Source of the DNA: Echria macrotheca
Lineage: Eukaryota > Ascomycota > Sordariomycetes > Sordariales > Schizotheciaceae
Direction: 5' to 3'
NCBI GenBank assembly: GCA_030411725.1
Contig: MU839834.1
Span: forward strand, 372,001-436,000
Length of the DNA stretch: 64,000 bases
Shown here: piece after piece, positions 33,737 to 45,744 of the stretch
How positions within the stretch are numbered: position 1 is the first letter of the stretch
Layout: the number at the start of each line of letters is the position of its first letter
The notes under the pieces: generated by a model
Database searches by the model: none
What the model was told of the DNA's origin: nothing
The model's input: the letters and a program-made list of their open reading frames with translations, nothing else
Translations under genes and position numbers: made by a program

Positions 33737-34855
33737 CTACGCGCTAGGCGATTCCCTCGACTTATCCAGCATCGCCTGGGCTCTACGTAGACGAGCTGCA
33801 GCGGTATCGTTGCCCCCGTGACCATCCCATGAGCTCGTACTGGAGGTCGGAAGCGCGGCCGTCGCGTCGGTCCCACGCCGATTCTCCATGGCAGAGGTCG
33901 CTCGCACAGGGTTCGGTGCTGATCCGGCATCAAGACTCGTCGGCTGGTCCGCCGGTTTCACTGCTTGTCCGTTGGAGTATCCGTGGCGATGGCTCTGATA
34001 TCTCTGTTTTCTCGAATCGCTGAAGCCGTGCGGGATATTGACTGCGTCGTCCGATCTAGCATTCCGATGCAGCGAAGCTGCCAGGGGGCTCTCGCTCTTG
34101 CTGCCGGCCAGGTACTTCTTATAGCTATCCTGCCCTCGGCTGGGCTTAACGCGCTGAAGGAGGCTGCCGAGCTTTTGGGCGATGTTCACTTTTTGATGCG
34201 GCACTTCTGCGCCATCGTGCGTGATGCCGGCCATGGCCGGAGGGGAGGCCATTCTGCTGCAGTAACGGCAGATGATGTCGGCCTCGGGGACGCTCGTCGT
34301 GGATATACTGACGCCGCTGGCGGGGATAGATAGAGGGCGTTTTTTCTTCAACCAGACGGCGCGGACACCGCTTTTGATCTCACCCCCTTTGACAACTAGA
34401 GTCTGGTCGCCGATGAAGGCCGATTCCGAGCACGCACAGTAGGTATCCTCGCCGTACACACTGACGCTTTCGCTCCAGCCACGGATCCAATCACCTTTGC
34501 TGCCCTGGTTCTTGCTTGGCCGAAGCTGCCTCCGCTTGGCCAACCAGTCTGTGGAATCGGCCGATGGCCGGGCAGGCGGGGCCGACTGCGTGTCCGACTT
34601 AGCGTCGGCGAGGGGGATCTCCGGCCGGTCGTGGCGGCCGGGACTGGGTTGGGTTCCGTCCCCACTGGCAACAACGAGAACCGATTGCTCGTCGGCGACG
34701 CCAAGGGCCGTGTCCGGGCTAGTCAGGGGCCGTTCGTAAGTCGGGGTATATGGGGGGAATGGCCGCTGGTTCAAGAGGTCGGACAGGGCCAGAGGCGGTG
34801 TTGGCGTGTGTGGCCCAGACCCGCCGAACTTCAGGACCTCGCGAGGGCGGTCCAT
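33737..34855 (-). CDS. Uncharacterised Ser/Pro-rich protein (upstream ORF)
   Basis: I do not recognise this ORF, which has 372 residues from MDRPREVLKFGGSGPHTPTPP. It has an N-terminal Pro/Ser/Thr-rich part. A more ordered middle follows (GDWIRGWSESVSVYGEDTYCACSESAFIGDQTLVVKGG, then a CRYCSRM CxxC pair), then a basic, disordered C-terminus ending in an Ala/Arg helix (DTAAARLRRAQAMLDKSRESPSA). An earlier in-frame ATG at 35014 exists, but the 34855 start follows a more typical leader. The stop is TAG at 33739-33737, and the same frame continues after it into the Gln-rich ORF. It may be the 5' part of one gene of about 940 codons. Confidence 0.5.
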   Translation of the reverse strand: MDRPREVLKFGGSGPHTPTPPLALSDLLNQRPFPPYTPTYERPLTSPDTALGVADEQSVLVVASGDGTQPSPGRHDRPEIPLADAKSDTQSAPPARPSADSTDWLAKRRQLRPSKNQGSKGDWIRGWSESVSVYGEDTYCACSESAFIGDQTLVVKGGEIKSGVRAVWLKKKRPLSIPASGVSISTTSVPEADIICRYCSRMASPPAMAGITHDGAEVPHQKVNIAQKLGSLLQRVKPSRGQDSYKKYLAGSKSESPLAASLHRNARSDDAVNIPHGFSDSRKQRYQSHRHGYSNGQAVKPADQPTSLDAGSAPNPVRATSAMENRRGTDATAALPTSSTSSWDGHGGNDTAAARLRRAQAMLDKSRESPSA

Positions 34856-35497
34856 AGCGGCCTGCTCTCCAAGTCCAAAGTCTATGTTGTGTGTGCTCTT
34901 CCGGTGCGACGTCTCACCAACCAAAAAGAGAAAAGATGGGAGCGAATCGGGATGCCGAGCTTGCGTTGGCGTGGTGGCGAGAAGTGAGCGGGCACATCCA
35001 AGACGGGCCCTCAAAAAGCCAAAAATTGTCGATGATAACGGCCTTACTTATGCTGGTTGCCTTGTCGAGGGACTGCACAGCAGCATGGCAGAGCAAACTC
35101 GGTGTGTTGTGGCTTCCGGGCCGTATGACAGACATCACCTGCCGGATGCCATGCCTAGCAACAGGTAGCTTCCGTTCCTCGTGCTGGTGGCAACTCGGCC
35201 AGATGCTCCCTGCCGAAACCCGGACGCAGACCGTCTACGACTCTTTCTAAAACGTGCCGGTCGCCATTCCCTTTCAGGGCCGACGAAATCCAGAGCCAGG
35301 GACCGGTTGCCGCGCCGGGTGGTTTGGGTGTGAGGCCGCGGCTGCGAAAAAAAAAATGTCGACGGAAAAGGTGAGAAAATAAGATAGGTCGAGATGGGGA
35401 ATGTAACCGAAGCAAACACTCAGCACGGGACTAGCGCGCTGCTGCTGCTTCTGCTCTCCTGCGGACCCTTTCTCCTCGTGCCCAAATGGAAGCCGCG

Positions 35498-35535
<38 letters not shown>

Positions 35536-36584
35536 ATCTCGCAGCACGCTAACTAGTCGGAAGGCCGCTCCAGCTTTCCCCAGTTTCGATGGAACGGCTG
35601 TCCGTCGACACAGCGCAATCCAGCGCTTCCACAGACCTCCCCACGCCTGCCCCAGCGTGCATATTCTTACTGCACATTTTCCACCGCTGGCAGCTGCGAG
35701 CCACCGTGCCGTGTGCCGGAGCCGATTAGGCGACTCGCATGCGAAACCGTCTCCTGTTCTATGACGTAACCCTGAGCAAAGTCTTACTCGTGCACGACTG
35801 GACGACGACGAGCCCTTTGCAGGGCTGACGGTAGAGTAGAGTAGACGTCAAAAGACAATGAGGTTGGGTATGCGTTGGGTGTGCGTTAGGCCCCGAACAC
35901 GGGCCCCAAAGCCAACGCAGAGCGGCCGCTGCAGTCCAGTTGGAGCCCGGAGCAGAGATCGCATGATGAGTTCGTTTGGTCAAACGAGCAACTCATGCGT
36001 CTGCGGGCCTGCCAAGACATGTGTTCGAGCCTCTGCGCCATGCAGCACGCCTTGGATGGTGGCGTTGCAATTTACAGTGCTGGCCCACAATCGTCGATAG
36101 CTCGGTACCTGTCTGTAGAGCCTGCCCGGCCAGCTTCACTAAGTAGTCCAGCCTACCTGCCTTGAGCGACGCCAACTGGGCCCGACCAAAGAACGGCGCC
36201 GGCGGGCGCGACCGATCGACGCCCCGAGCCTTTGGGCCCCCCGATCGCCTGCTTCTCAACGCATCCCTCCTGTTGACGTCCCGTGCTAACACTCAATACG
36301 GACTGTCCCGGAGGCACGTAGGCATGCCACAGGGCTGGCCGGTCGCGTCATCGGGGTTGCATGCCGGCTGCCATCTGTTTTATTATCCGGGAACCAGGTA
36401 CGGGGTACCACGCTGCAAATTGTCTTTGGCGAAACGTCGCTTTCCTGTCTTTATCTAACTCTGTACTTCCGTATTGATGTGACCATCTTCTTCCTCACCC
36501 GACCCCCAAACGCCAGATTCTAGCCAGCATCTGAACCGTAAACTCCTCCTCGCCAACCCATGTCAGACCACCCACAGCACCCCG
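34856..36584. other. Spacer with CTG repeat
   Basis: This 1.7-kb region is upstream of the unknown ORF and downstream of the phosphoinositide phosphatase. It contains a (CTG)n tract at 35499-35533. No supported gene is present. Confidence 0.45.
35499..35533. repeat. (CTG)n trinucleotide repeat
   Basis: About eleven uninterrupted CTG/GCT units lie outside any supported coding region. Confidence 0.9.
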
Positions 36585-39500
36585 TTATGACGGCTTCAAT
36601 GCCTCCCAACCGCCGATGTTAGCACCCGTTTCGTCGTCGAGGAGGTCGACCACTGCCTGCGACCTCCTTGGTGCCGGCGGTGCAGGCGGCTTCTGGGATA
36701 CGAATGCCGCCTTCTGTGCCGGTAATTGATTCTTCTTTTCCCCCAACCCAACGAGCCCCACTGCCCCGGGCGGGTGAGCCCGTCCCATTCTCGTGACGCT
36801 CGGGTTGCTGGCTATACGTCTGGGTAACTGTGGGGGTGACTCGTCTCTTTCTGCAGGGGCACCACCATGATTGGATACCGAACTATGCAGACTTGCGGTA
36901 GAACGCCGGGGTAGCTGAGGGACCTGAGCTTTTGTGGTATCTTTTTGCGGCGTTGTCCTCAGCTCTACACTACCAGATGCACTGCTTGCCGGGGAGGCAG
37001 GTGCCGCCAGGTGAGCTGGCTTTTTAGCAACGGGCGGGGGGCCCTTCGGTTTAGGTGCCGGCTGAGATGACGACGACGCCGGGCTGACCGGCGGCAGCGA
37101 CGTCGGGGCCGTTTTGCCTGGAGGTTTTCTGGAGATCTGCGTCGTTGTCGTCGAGGGTGGCCCGTTGGAAAGGCCAGTCTGTCTCCGTGGAGGTGGTGGA
37201 GGAGGTGGGCCGTCCAACTGAGCCGGCACGTTGTCTTCACCAATCTGCATCCTCCCAATCTTAGCAGGCAAAGATGAAGGGTCGTAGGGCGGAGGCAGCT
37301 TCCTAGGAGCCGAGCTTGATGCTGACGACGATAGAAGCATTGAGTGATTAACATGTTCGTATGGTGAGGTTGACATGCTTGAAAAGGATGAAAGTCGAGA
37401 CTCTGATCTTGGTATATTCACCCAATCCGGTTCCTCTGTTGGGGCGTAGGGATTCGACGGTCTCTTAGGGTTCGGGATGGTTTTGTATGCCGAGCTTTCT
37501 GGCTTGGGCGGCATGATGGAGGACCGGGCCATCTTCCCGTTCTCGAGCCACCACTTCTGACGGTCCGAGCTGGCGGGCGGAAGACCCGGCTCGATTGCAT
37601 CGTACCCGATCAAGTCTTCGTCTTCAGACTCATCCCCGGCAAGGTTTGCCGTATCCCCACCAACTTCGCCTTTCCGCCGTTCGTAGACCTCCCGGCTGAT
37701 CTTGTCACGGAGCTTTTCGTTAACTATGCTGACCATGCATTCAAAGGTCCCATACACCGGCCTGTGGTCGGAGAACCGCAGTGGCGCCGAGTTGTACGAC
37801 AGCTGGCGGAGGTTTGTTCCTTTCCGAAGGATTCGATCCGTCCAAGCTGGGATACGTGCCTTTTCACTACGCTGCTGCATTAGAGGGATGTTGAATACAA
37901 AACGCAGTAAGACGGGAAGAACTCACGAGCTGTCGTAATTATCAGTGCCGACATCATACTTGTAAGTGGGCATAAAAGTAATTCTCGCCTCCGAGTAGAA
38001 ACGGAAGGCGAGCCCGGCTACCATCTGAAGATTGAGCTGTGCCTGGTAAGTAATCTGACGGATACGAACGACTGTCGAGAATAAAAATACCTGGTCATTT
38101 TCATATAGTCTCTCCAAGTCCCGCCTCCTCACCAACTCCTTGGCCATCTCAAGCCCCAGTCCGATCCTGTAGTTGAAGTCTCCAAACCAGATGACCGAAT
38201 CTGTAGGAGTGTCAGTTCTGGCATGGAAGTAAAGACAGAAGAGAGACGCACCATGGTCACTGATCCCGCGGTTTCGTTGGAAACGCAGCCCCCTGTCGAT
38301 GGTAGCGTAGTCCTTGTTGCGCTCGTCGTAGTTGGTGAACCCTGCAGCCAAGTGCGCCGTGACGAAGCAGATCGGGGTATTGGCGTAGTCGAGCCGGATG
38401 GCCACGGCACCTTTGTTTCCTGCCATTCCCGAGAGGCCTGTCTTTTTGACGCTTCCCTCAACATTCTTGATATGGTGTAGCACCGACGACCGGACGAAGA
38501 TGCAAAGGGCAGCCCCGACGAGCTGCCCACTCCGAAGCAAGATATACTTGTCGTCACCCTGCCTGCTGTAATGGTGGTCGAGTGTTCTTTTGATCGCCCG
38601 TTCCCAAAGCTGTTTCCTTGTGGGGTCACTGTTCATGATCTGCTGGGGGTTCAATTCTACAATCTCCTGAAATCCAACCGCGACAATCTCCGGCTGTATG
38701 TGTCCTAGCTCAGCCGGACACAGCCATGGAGACAGGTCCTCGTCAATACCCTCTGTTCGGCCATTGAGGTTGAAGGTTCCGACCCAGCTGTTGGCTGTTA
38801 GCAGACGACCCCCGTTGGCCCAGTGTAACACTCACATCCGAATTTTCTCCGTTGTCGAGAACTCACTACTCCGCCGCTGCAGCTCTCCTGCGACGTAATC
38901 GCTAATTGGGTCGAATAGGATAACAGGCGTCTGTCCTACAAGCCTTCCCAGAAGAGTGTCTATGGTATTCTGCCTCGCCTTGTCGGCAAAGTTGTTGTAA
39001 TACAGCCTTGTAGCTGATTTTCGGACATCGGCAATGGCACCGGCAAGAGACATCTTGCCGTGGCGAGTAAAAGAAGACTTGAGGGCGCCGGTGCCCGCAT
39101 AAATCTTAGACAAAGAGTCACCGTTGTCGGCCCAAAGGCTAGAATGACGAGACCAGAAGTCCGAGGCCGCCGTCTCGCCCCTGTGGCCGAGGAAGGCTTC
39201 CACGGCCATCTGGGAAATAATTGTTTGGATTAGATTGGTCCTGTCTAGGCAATCTAAGCAGTTGGTTCTGAACACGCCTTCTTGCTGTAAGACAACAATG
39301 TAGCGGCGACTCTGGGGGCTGGGGGATCTGCCTTTCGGCTCGGGAACATCGTCTGATTCCTGGGCGAGGTAGTAGGCGAAACCATCAGCGGAGCTCTCGA
39401 TATACCGCCGGATCTGGTTTGCCGCCTCGTACCCTTGTGGCCCCTTGGTCTCGGCGTGGAAATCATACTCTGTATCGCGAAGCAGCGCATGGTCCCGCGA

Positions 39501-40815
39501 GAGGTCGCCAGCCGGCCGACTCAACGGGCAGTGCTGGATGCCATAACGATAATGAGATGTAAGCTCGAGCTCCCCTGGTTTGGTAGCACTGAGGAGGTTC
39601 ACCACATGTACAGCACCGTAGGCTTGTTCAAGCTCTGCAAAATGTTTGTCGAAGGCGGGCTGTGTCCCATCGGCGGACCGAGTGATTGTAATCTTTTGCT
39701 GATTGGGCAACAACCCGGCGGCCTGTTCCCAAAACACCGGCACCGAGCCTCGCACCTGTGCGTAGGAAAAGACAACACCAGACGGACTCCAGTACGTTGT
39801 CTCAGTCTCGACGAAGTTGGCAACGTTTCCGTCATCGTCAATGCCACGTGAGTTAAACCTGGTGCCCGCTCTCCTACACGAGAGACGGGAGATAATGGTC
39901 AAATACGAAGGCAATCCTGTGTGTTGCGATCTCAGTGGTGCCGAGGACTGCGGAATAGCCCAGCTTCGGCAGAAGCCCCGGATGGCCGAAGTCAATATTC
40001 TCGAAGCGTCTAGCGCGTGTCTTTCCTGCTTCTGCAGTCGCGAGCGAAACTCGACCAAGGGTTGGATCATGTACGAGTTCCACAAGAAAGACTCATCAAA
40101 GTTGTTAATATCGAAAGTGTTTGCGTCTGCAGGTCTACAGGCTGTTTAGAAAAGCGTCCAGACGGGATAGATGGGAGTTGCTATACCTGTCTTGCATCCG
40201 GTTGGTAACATCAAAGTCCGTACTGTAATAAAACGACCCATTTCCCAGCAGCCTCTGCAATTCCAAGCAAGGATGCTCGATAGCAACATCCCGGCGGCCC
40301 AGACTCTGCCCATACACTGAGGTCGCATCCGACTCGACCTCGTAAGGGTCAAGGGCGACGACGTCGTCGTAGTCGGCCGAGTTCAAGCAGAAGAACTGGA
40401 CCCCATCGATCCTTTCCACTGTCTCCCCAGGCCTGACGGTAGCAACCCTCGACGCCTGAGTGATGACACACAGAAAGACGTCTCTGCCTATCGAGATGAG
40501 GCCCAGTGTGCCGTATATGGGACGGGGCGTGAGGGGGCGGTAGTCGGCCAGCAGACTGCTCGTGTTCGGCGAGAATTCGACCATGCACTTCGGCGTGCCG
40601 GTGTCGAAGCTGGAGCGCGGGCGCGCAGAGGCGACTGAAGACAGTGATCCATTCGCTATTGCTTCGCTGGTAGAAGTGCTGTGGCGTAGGATCAAGGCAT
40701 GTGTCGGAGACGCGATTGCGATGGCTCGGTGGGGGTATTCCCGAATGAGGATCTGGCTCGACTTCTCGGGCGACGGGGACTGGCCGCTCCAGAGGGCCGA
40801 CGACGGGTAGTCCAT
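36585..40815 (-). CDS. Synaptojanin-like Sac1 / inositol-polyphosphate 5-phosphatase
   Basis: Exons 40815-40187, 40134-38836, 38787-38252, 38200-38091, 38042-37927 and 37866-36585 sum to 3972 nt (1323 residues). The N-terminal Sac domain (about 60-610) has an intact CX5R motif, C502-LDCLD-R508, so it should be active, as in yeast Inp52/Inp53 and unlike Inp51. The 5-phosphatase domain (643-950) shows WVGTFNLNGR, AVGFQEIVEL, WFGDFNYRIG, PTYKYDVGTDNYDSSEK, ARIPAWTDRIL and FSDHRPVYG, several only correct after splicing. The last 300 residues are Pro/Ser-rich with PPPPPPRR and KPPG runs likely to bind SH3 domains. It dephosphorylates PI(4,5)P2 and other phosphoinositides in endocytosis and trafficking. 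Two introns (51 and 48 nt) are stop-free multiples of three. Confidence 0.94.
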
Positions 40816-42244
40816 GTTTGAAGTACCTAGCTACGGAGGGCGGAGACGAGGACGAGACAAGGCCGAGGGTCGACTAGAGTTGGCATATCGGCGCGAGGAG
40901 GGGGTTTGCAGGACTGGCGTCGGTGCTGTCGGTGTTGGTTGTGATGCTAACCGCACACCTGTCGAATTCCCAACTTTGTTTGGCGCTCGCCGGAAGATCT
41001 AGTGGCACTCATGCATGGGTTGGTTCCATTTCTCTAGGGGGTTAGTTAGGAAAGCACATCGGGCTGCAGGAGTCGGAAACAGATGTCGCGGGAGAGGCAC
41101 ATGAGTTGGGGAGTTGTGGCTAACAAATGTGATGACACCCGTTGCCCAAAGCTTGTGCGGCGTCCAGTGCAGCAGCGCAGCACAGCGGGGCACATTTCAG
41201 CCGTATAGGCCCTGCCAAAATGGCGAGTTGGAGAAACAACAGGTCCAGTGTCGGCCCAATCTATGCGTCCCTAGATGCCCGCAAAGCTTACACAGTACGA
41301 AGTGAGAGATGCTGATGCAATGAGAGGGGCAGTCAAGCATATACGACGGTCGACTGTCACAAAGACTCGCACCTCCTACGTTCAAGTGGCACGTGCGATG
41401 ATCGCTATGATCTCATCTCCTCCATTCCCCAAGCATCACCGAAGTGCCGGTCTGGCAGCATATGGACAATATCTGGACGCAACAGAGTCGGAATCCGGCA
41501 TGCTGCCGCTCTCCACACCCAGAGACAGCGAAGGGCTAAACGGGGAAAAGAAAGGACCAAAAATAGAAGAGAAATGGTGCTCCAAATTGCTGTCGAGACA
41601 GATTCATGCCGGGCAGCAGGGACTGACTGTGAGGATCACGGCAGGGAATCATGGCAGGGAAGCTACACTGAAAATTCAGCGGACAGAGAAGGCTTCAGAT
41701 TTATTTAACATGGTGAAATCATGCTCCCTTTGGGAGTCATACTCTTCCTATCATGATTTGTATAATCATCACTAGCCTTACAGAAGAAGAGGAAGACGGG
41801 AGACGGCCGAGTGCGAAAAAGACTTTTATCTGAAGGCGTGATTACATAATATTCTTTTTCCAGGGCCCCATTGGAGCATCTTGTGAAACGATCGGAAGTG
41901 CCCCACCCGCTCTGTGGGAGCACATAGCGGGTCCACGCTCGGTCCATTCCTATTGGGTAAGAGAAGCAGTTGTTTCCTCAGCTTTCTGCTCCGCAATCTT
42001 TCCTTCCCGCAGCGTTTCTTCCTCCAGCCTTCCGATAACCCCCCTCCTTCCTGCTCCCAGATTCAATAACCGTTAGTCGCGCGAAAGCCGTTGGGATACA
42101 GGAGTCCACTCGAGCTCCGGCTTCAATCACCGGCGCGACCAACAGGGTTTCCTGTCTCCGAACGACTGCTCACCTTTCCGACCTCGAAGAGCCACGCAGG
42201 CATCCCGCACCACCGATCCGTCGCATTCGACACCAGCTCTAGCG
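40816..42244. promoter_or_regulatory. Divergent spacer, 5-phosphatase / prp39
   Basis: This 1.4-kb region contains two upstream regions. The longest ORF (41275-41775, 166 codons) shows no family features. I recognise no element. Confidence 0.4.
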
Positions 42245-44619
42245 ATGGGTGATTACAACAACTATGGAGGTTCCGACGAGGAGAACGCGGAAATAAGACG
42301 TCTTAATGCAGAGCTGGTATGTCCATAACCGCTGATCTCAGTTATCTGAACCATGGCGACAGCAAGAAGGATGCGCTTGCTAACCCGAGCTGCGCAACAG
42401 GAAGCGGATCCAGACAATTTCGAGCTCTGGGAAAAGCTTGTGCGCGCTTGTGAGAGCCTCGAGGGGGGTCTCAACAGAAACTCGAGCCCTCACGCTCTAG
42501 CGACTCTGCGCGACAGCTTTGACCGGTTCCTTCTCAAATTTCCACTGCTTTTTGGCTACTGGAAGAAGTATGCCGACCTCGAGTTCAATATCGCTGGCCC
42601 TGAGTCAGCCGAGATGGTATTTAATACACCAAGTCCCATTCTACAAGGCTAGCAGAGTTGACGCCACATCTAGGTTTATGAGAGAGGGTGTGCTAGCATC
42701 ACCAATTCAGTCGACCTCTGGACCGAGTATTGCTCCTTCAAGATGGAGACCACTCACACTCCGCATCTTGTGAGAGAGTAAGTACAGGCCGAGTATTTCC
42801 TTCCCTGCCCATGACCACCTCACGCACAGCGAAACTCGCATGCCTATCTCGTGGCTGCTTGACGATTCCCGAGGAATAGTCGGATACGCCTCGAAGCGTT
42901 CGGACATGGTGAGAAAGACCAAGGCAGCCACTCTATGCTGGAACCGTTCTCTCACATTCTCTACCAGGCTCTGCCCTCGTTCGGCAGATCATGGAGACGG
43001 CAGATAATCATCGCTCTGTGGTCCTCTACCCGTTTCCCGTTCGCACGTCACCTTGAGTTGTAGTTTGGTTGCGTTCGATCAAGTTGTTGCTTGCACACAC
43101 AAGTTCCCCTCCTGTATTTACCATCCCCTCTTCCTCCCCGTACCCCCTGTCTTCGGCTGTCCATCCTTGCTAACCCTGATTGTAGGCTCTTCGAGCGAGG
43201 TGCCGAACACGTTGGCCTGGACTTCTTGGCGCACCCATTCTGGGACAAATATCTCGAGTATGAAGAGCGACAAGAAGCACAGGACCGCATATTTGCGATT
43301 CTTACCCGTGTCATTCGTATCCCGATGCATCAATATGCGCGCTACTTCGAACGCTTGCGCCAGCTATCCCACAGCCGCCCCCTTCTGGAGCTGGTATCCG
43401 CCGAGACCCTGAGCCAGTATCGGGCCGAGATAGAAGCCAGTGCCATCCAATTCGGCATCCCCAAGACGGAGATGGAAATTGAGCGTGAAGTCAGAGAAAA
43501 GATCGATGCAATGTTCTATCAGATCTTCCAGACAACACAAACCGAGACAACGAAACGGTGGCCTTTCGAATCCGAGATTAAGCGCCCGTACTTTCACGTC
43601 ACTGAGCTTGAACATGCCCAACTAGCCAACTGGAGAAAATATCTTGACTTTGAAGAGGCCGAGGGCGATTTTGCAAGAATCGTCTTTCTCTACGAAAGGT
43701 GTCTCGTAACCTGCGCATGCTACGACGAGTTCTGGTTCCGGTATGCTCGATGGATGTCGGCCCAGTCGGGCAAAGATGAGGAGGTTCGGAACGTCTACCT
43801 TCGCGCGTCGACGTTGTTCGTTCCCGTCAGCAGACCCGGAATTCGCATCCAATTCGCTTATTTTGAGGAGAAATGTGGTCGAGTCGATGTCGCCCAGGAC
43901 ATCTACGCCGCCATTCTCGAGAAACTCCCCGACAGCGTGGAAACCATCGTGTCGTGGGCCAACATGCAACGTCGCCAGGGTGGCCTGGACGCCGCGATTG
44001 ACGTGCTTAAGGGGCAGCTCGACTCTCCGACGGTCGATATCTTTACCAAGGCTGCCCTGGTTGCGGAATGGGCATATCTTCTCTGGAAAGTCAAAGGCTC
44101 GGTCAATGAGGCTCGCACGGTTTTCATTAAAAATGTTCAGTGGTACTCCGACAGCAGATACTTCTGGCAGAAGTGGCTTGACTTTGAGATTGAACAGCCA
44201 ACCAACGCTTCGGATGAGACGGTGCATTACGAGCGTATCAAGAACGTATTCGCCGAGATTCGGACGAAGAGCCGGCTGCCGCTGTCGCTCAAACAGGAGC
44301 TGGGCCAGGTTTATCTCAACTACCTGGAACGTAGGGGTAGCAAGGACGCGATGAAGGAGTTTTTGGAGGTGGATCGCGAACTTTTCGGGTATGTATTTTT
44401 GCCGGATTGAATATTGCTTGATGAGGTGCTAACTATGAATGCAGTCCCCGATCTGTCTCGGCCATGAACAAGGCAAAGCTTGGTGCCAAAGAAAACGGTA
44501 TGGCGCATATCGAGATGGACGAGGCTACCAGGGTGAAAGCGGAGGGACGATTCTTCACCTTTTATCAGCTGCATTTGGAGCCGGACCCGGATGCTCAGGG
44601 TCCAGCCTCGTTCAACTAG
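42245..44619 (+). CDS. prp39: U1 snRNP component Prp39
   Basis: This is a HAT-repeat protein of the U1 snRNP that helps commit 5' splice sites. Exons 42245-42316, 42401-42616, 42674-42777, 43186-44388 and 44445-44619 sum to 1770 nt (589 residues). HAT-like motifs are visible: NFELWEKLVRACE, FPLLFGYWKKYADLE, ITNSVDLWTEYCSFKME, HPFWDKYLEYEER, QLANWRKYLDFEEAEGD, DEFWFRYARWM and SRYFWQKWLDFEIEQ. Joining exon 3 to exon 4 restores VRELFERGAEHVGLDFLAHPFW, so the 408-nt intervening sequence is an intron, by far the longest in this gene (others 56-84 nt). The N-terminus MGDYNNYGGSDEEN is acidic. Prp42, its yeast partner, is usually absent in filamentous fungi, where Prp39 may act as a homodimer (family knowledge, not seen here). 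Confidence 0.92.
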
Positions 44620-45744
44620 GGCGGATGATGGTTTCTTGAAATGCTTCGTCCGGCTTCAACCTAATTCTGTTGGGGCGATGGTGCCTCGCTGCATGCTAGG
44701 ACTTGTACTATGTATTACCTCTCACATTCGTGGTTGCGGCTACCCTTTTTCCTTTTTGGCGGCGGTCTTTTGGATGATGATTCATTCGTTATGTCCATGG
44801 CGTTGCTTGGTTTGTTATTAGGTTTCTGCTCTGTCGCGGGGTATGGCTATGGAGGATTGTAGGAATGTTTGTTGGAGGGACGCGGGTGGGCAAAGGGCGG
44901 CGGATATTGTGTGTTTAGAGTTTGTTGCTTCCTCGTACCTGACTTTGGGGATCTGACAAAGCAGATCAAGCTGGCGGAAAAGTCATCACCGTATTGGGCA
45001 TGGAAAAGTATCCGCTACCGTAACTTGCTTGGTCCTTCATCGTTGTACCTTGGCTTGGGAATGTTTTAGTCTTTTCGAGAGCTGATCTGACGAGTAACGG
45101 AGGGAGTTGATGCAATAGAGCCGATCTTGATCTCCTATCCGGGTTTGCCTGAGAAATCCGAGGATGTGCTCTCATATTGTTCCTGTACTGCCGGATATAT
45201 CTTTTCCCTTCTGAAGTCGGATCAATTGTCGAGATGCCAGACAGACATTACCCGCGGCGCCATTTCCTGGGGTACAGCGGGTGGCGCGGCACACACTCTC
45301 CCCTCACAGGCTCACGACAGAGGATTCGAAAGCGGGAGCGACAGAGGCGGGTCTACGGATAGCAGCACCGTCAGTCAAGGCCAGCGCTTAATTACATCCC
45401 GGACTCAACAAAGAAATGAATGCCGAGAAATTCACCAGCGCGGCCTGTTCCTCGATGGTGATCGAATTTCCGTTGTTTCTTCAACTGACAAAAAGGCGGC
45501 TAACGCAGGTACCGAGAGCTGAAATGCAGCCTTTCGGGGATATTGCCAAGACTCCTTGACCCTGCCTGCGCCGCCAAGTGGCCAGTCCTTGCCTTGCCTC
45601 TTTGTGTTTCGGGGACCCCTGTCCTCCCGTCGACACTTCCTCGAATCAACCATCTCGGGGACATGACCATGCCGTCGCTCCTCTGTTGATGCTGTTTTTG
45701 TCGTTCGAGGTTTGGAGCTACAGTGCAAAGAGGCTGGGATTACC
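44620..45744. promoter_or_regulatory. Spacer upstream of GH125 gene
   Basis: This 1.1-kb region holds the prp39 3' UTR and the GH125 promoter. An ORF at 45127-45522 has no family features. Confidence 0.4.

Noticed and set aside
41275..41775. 166-codon ORF between the 5-phosphatase and prp39
   Set aside because: There is no recognisable motif, and the composition looks like translated non-coding DNA. It is possible but unsupported.
45127..45522. 131-codon ORF upstream of GH125
   Set aside because: It has no homology-like features and lies in the expected promoter/leader region.
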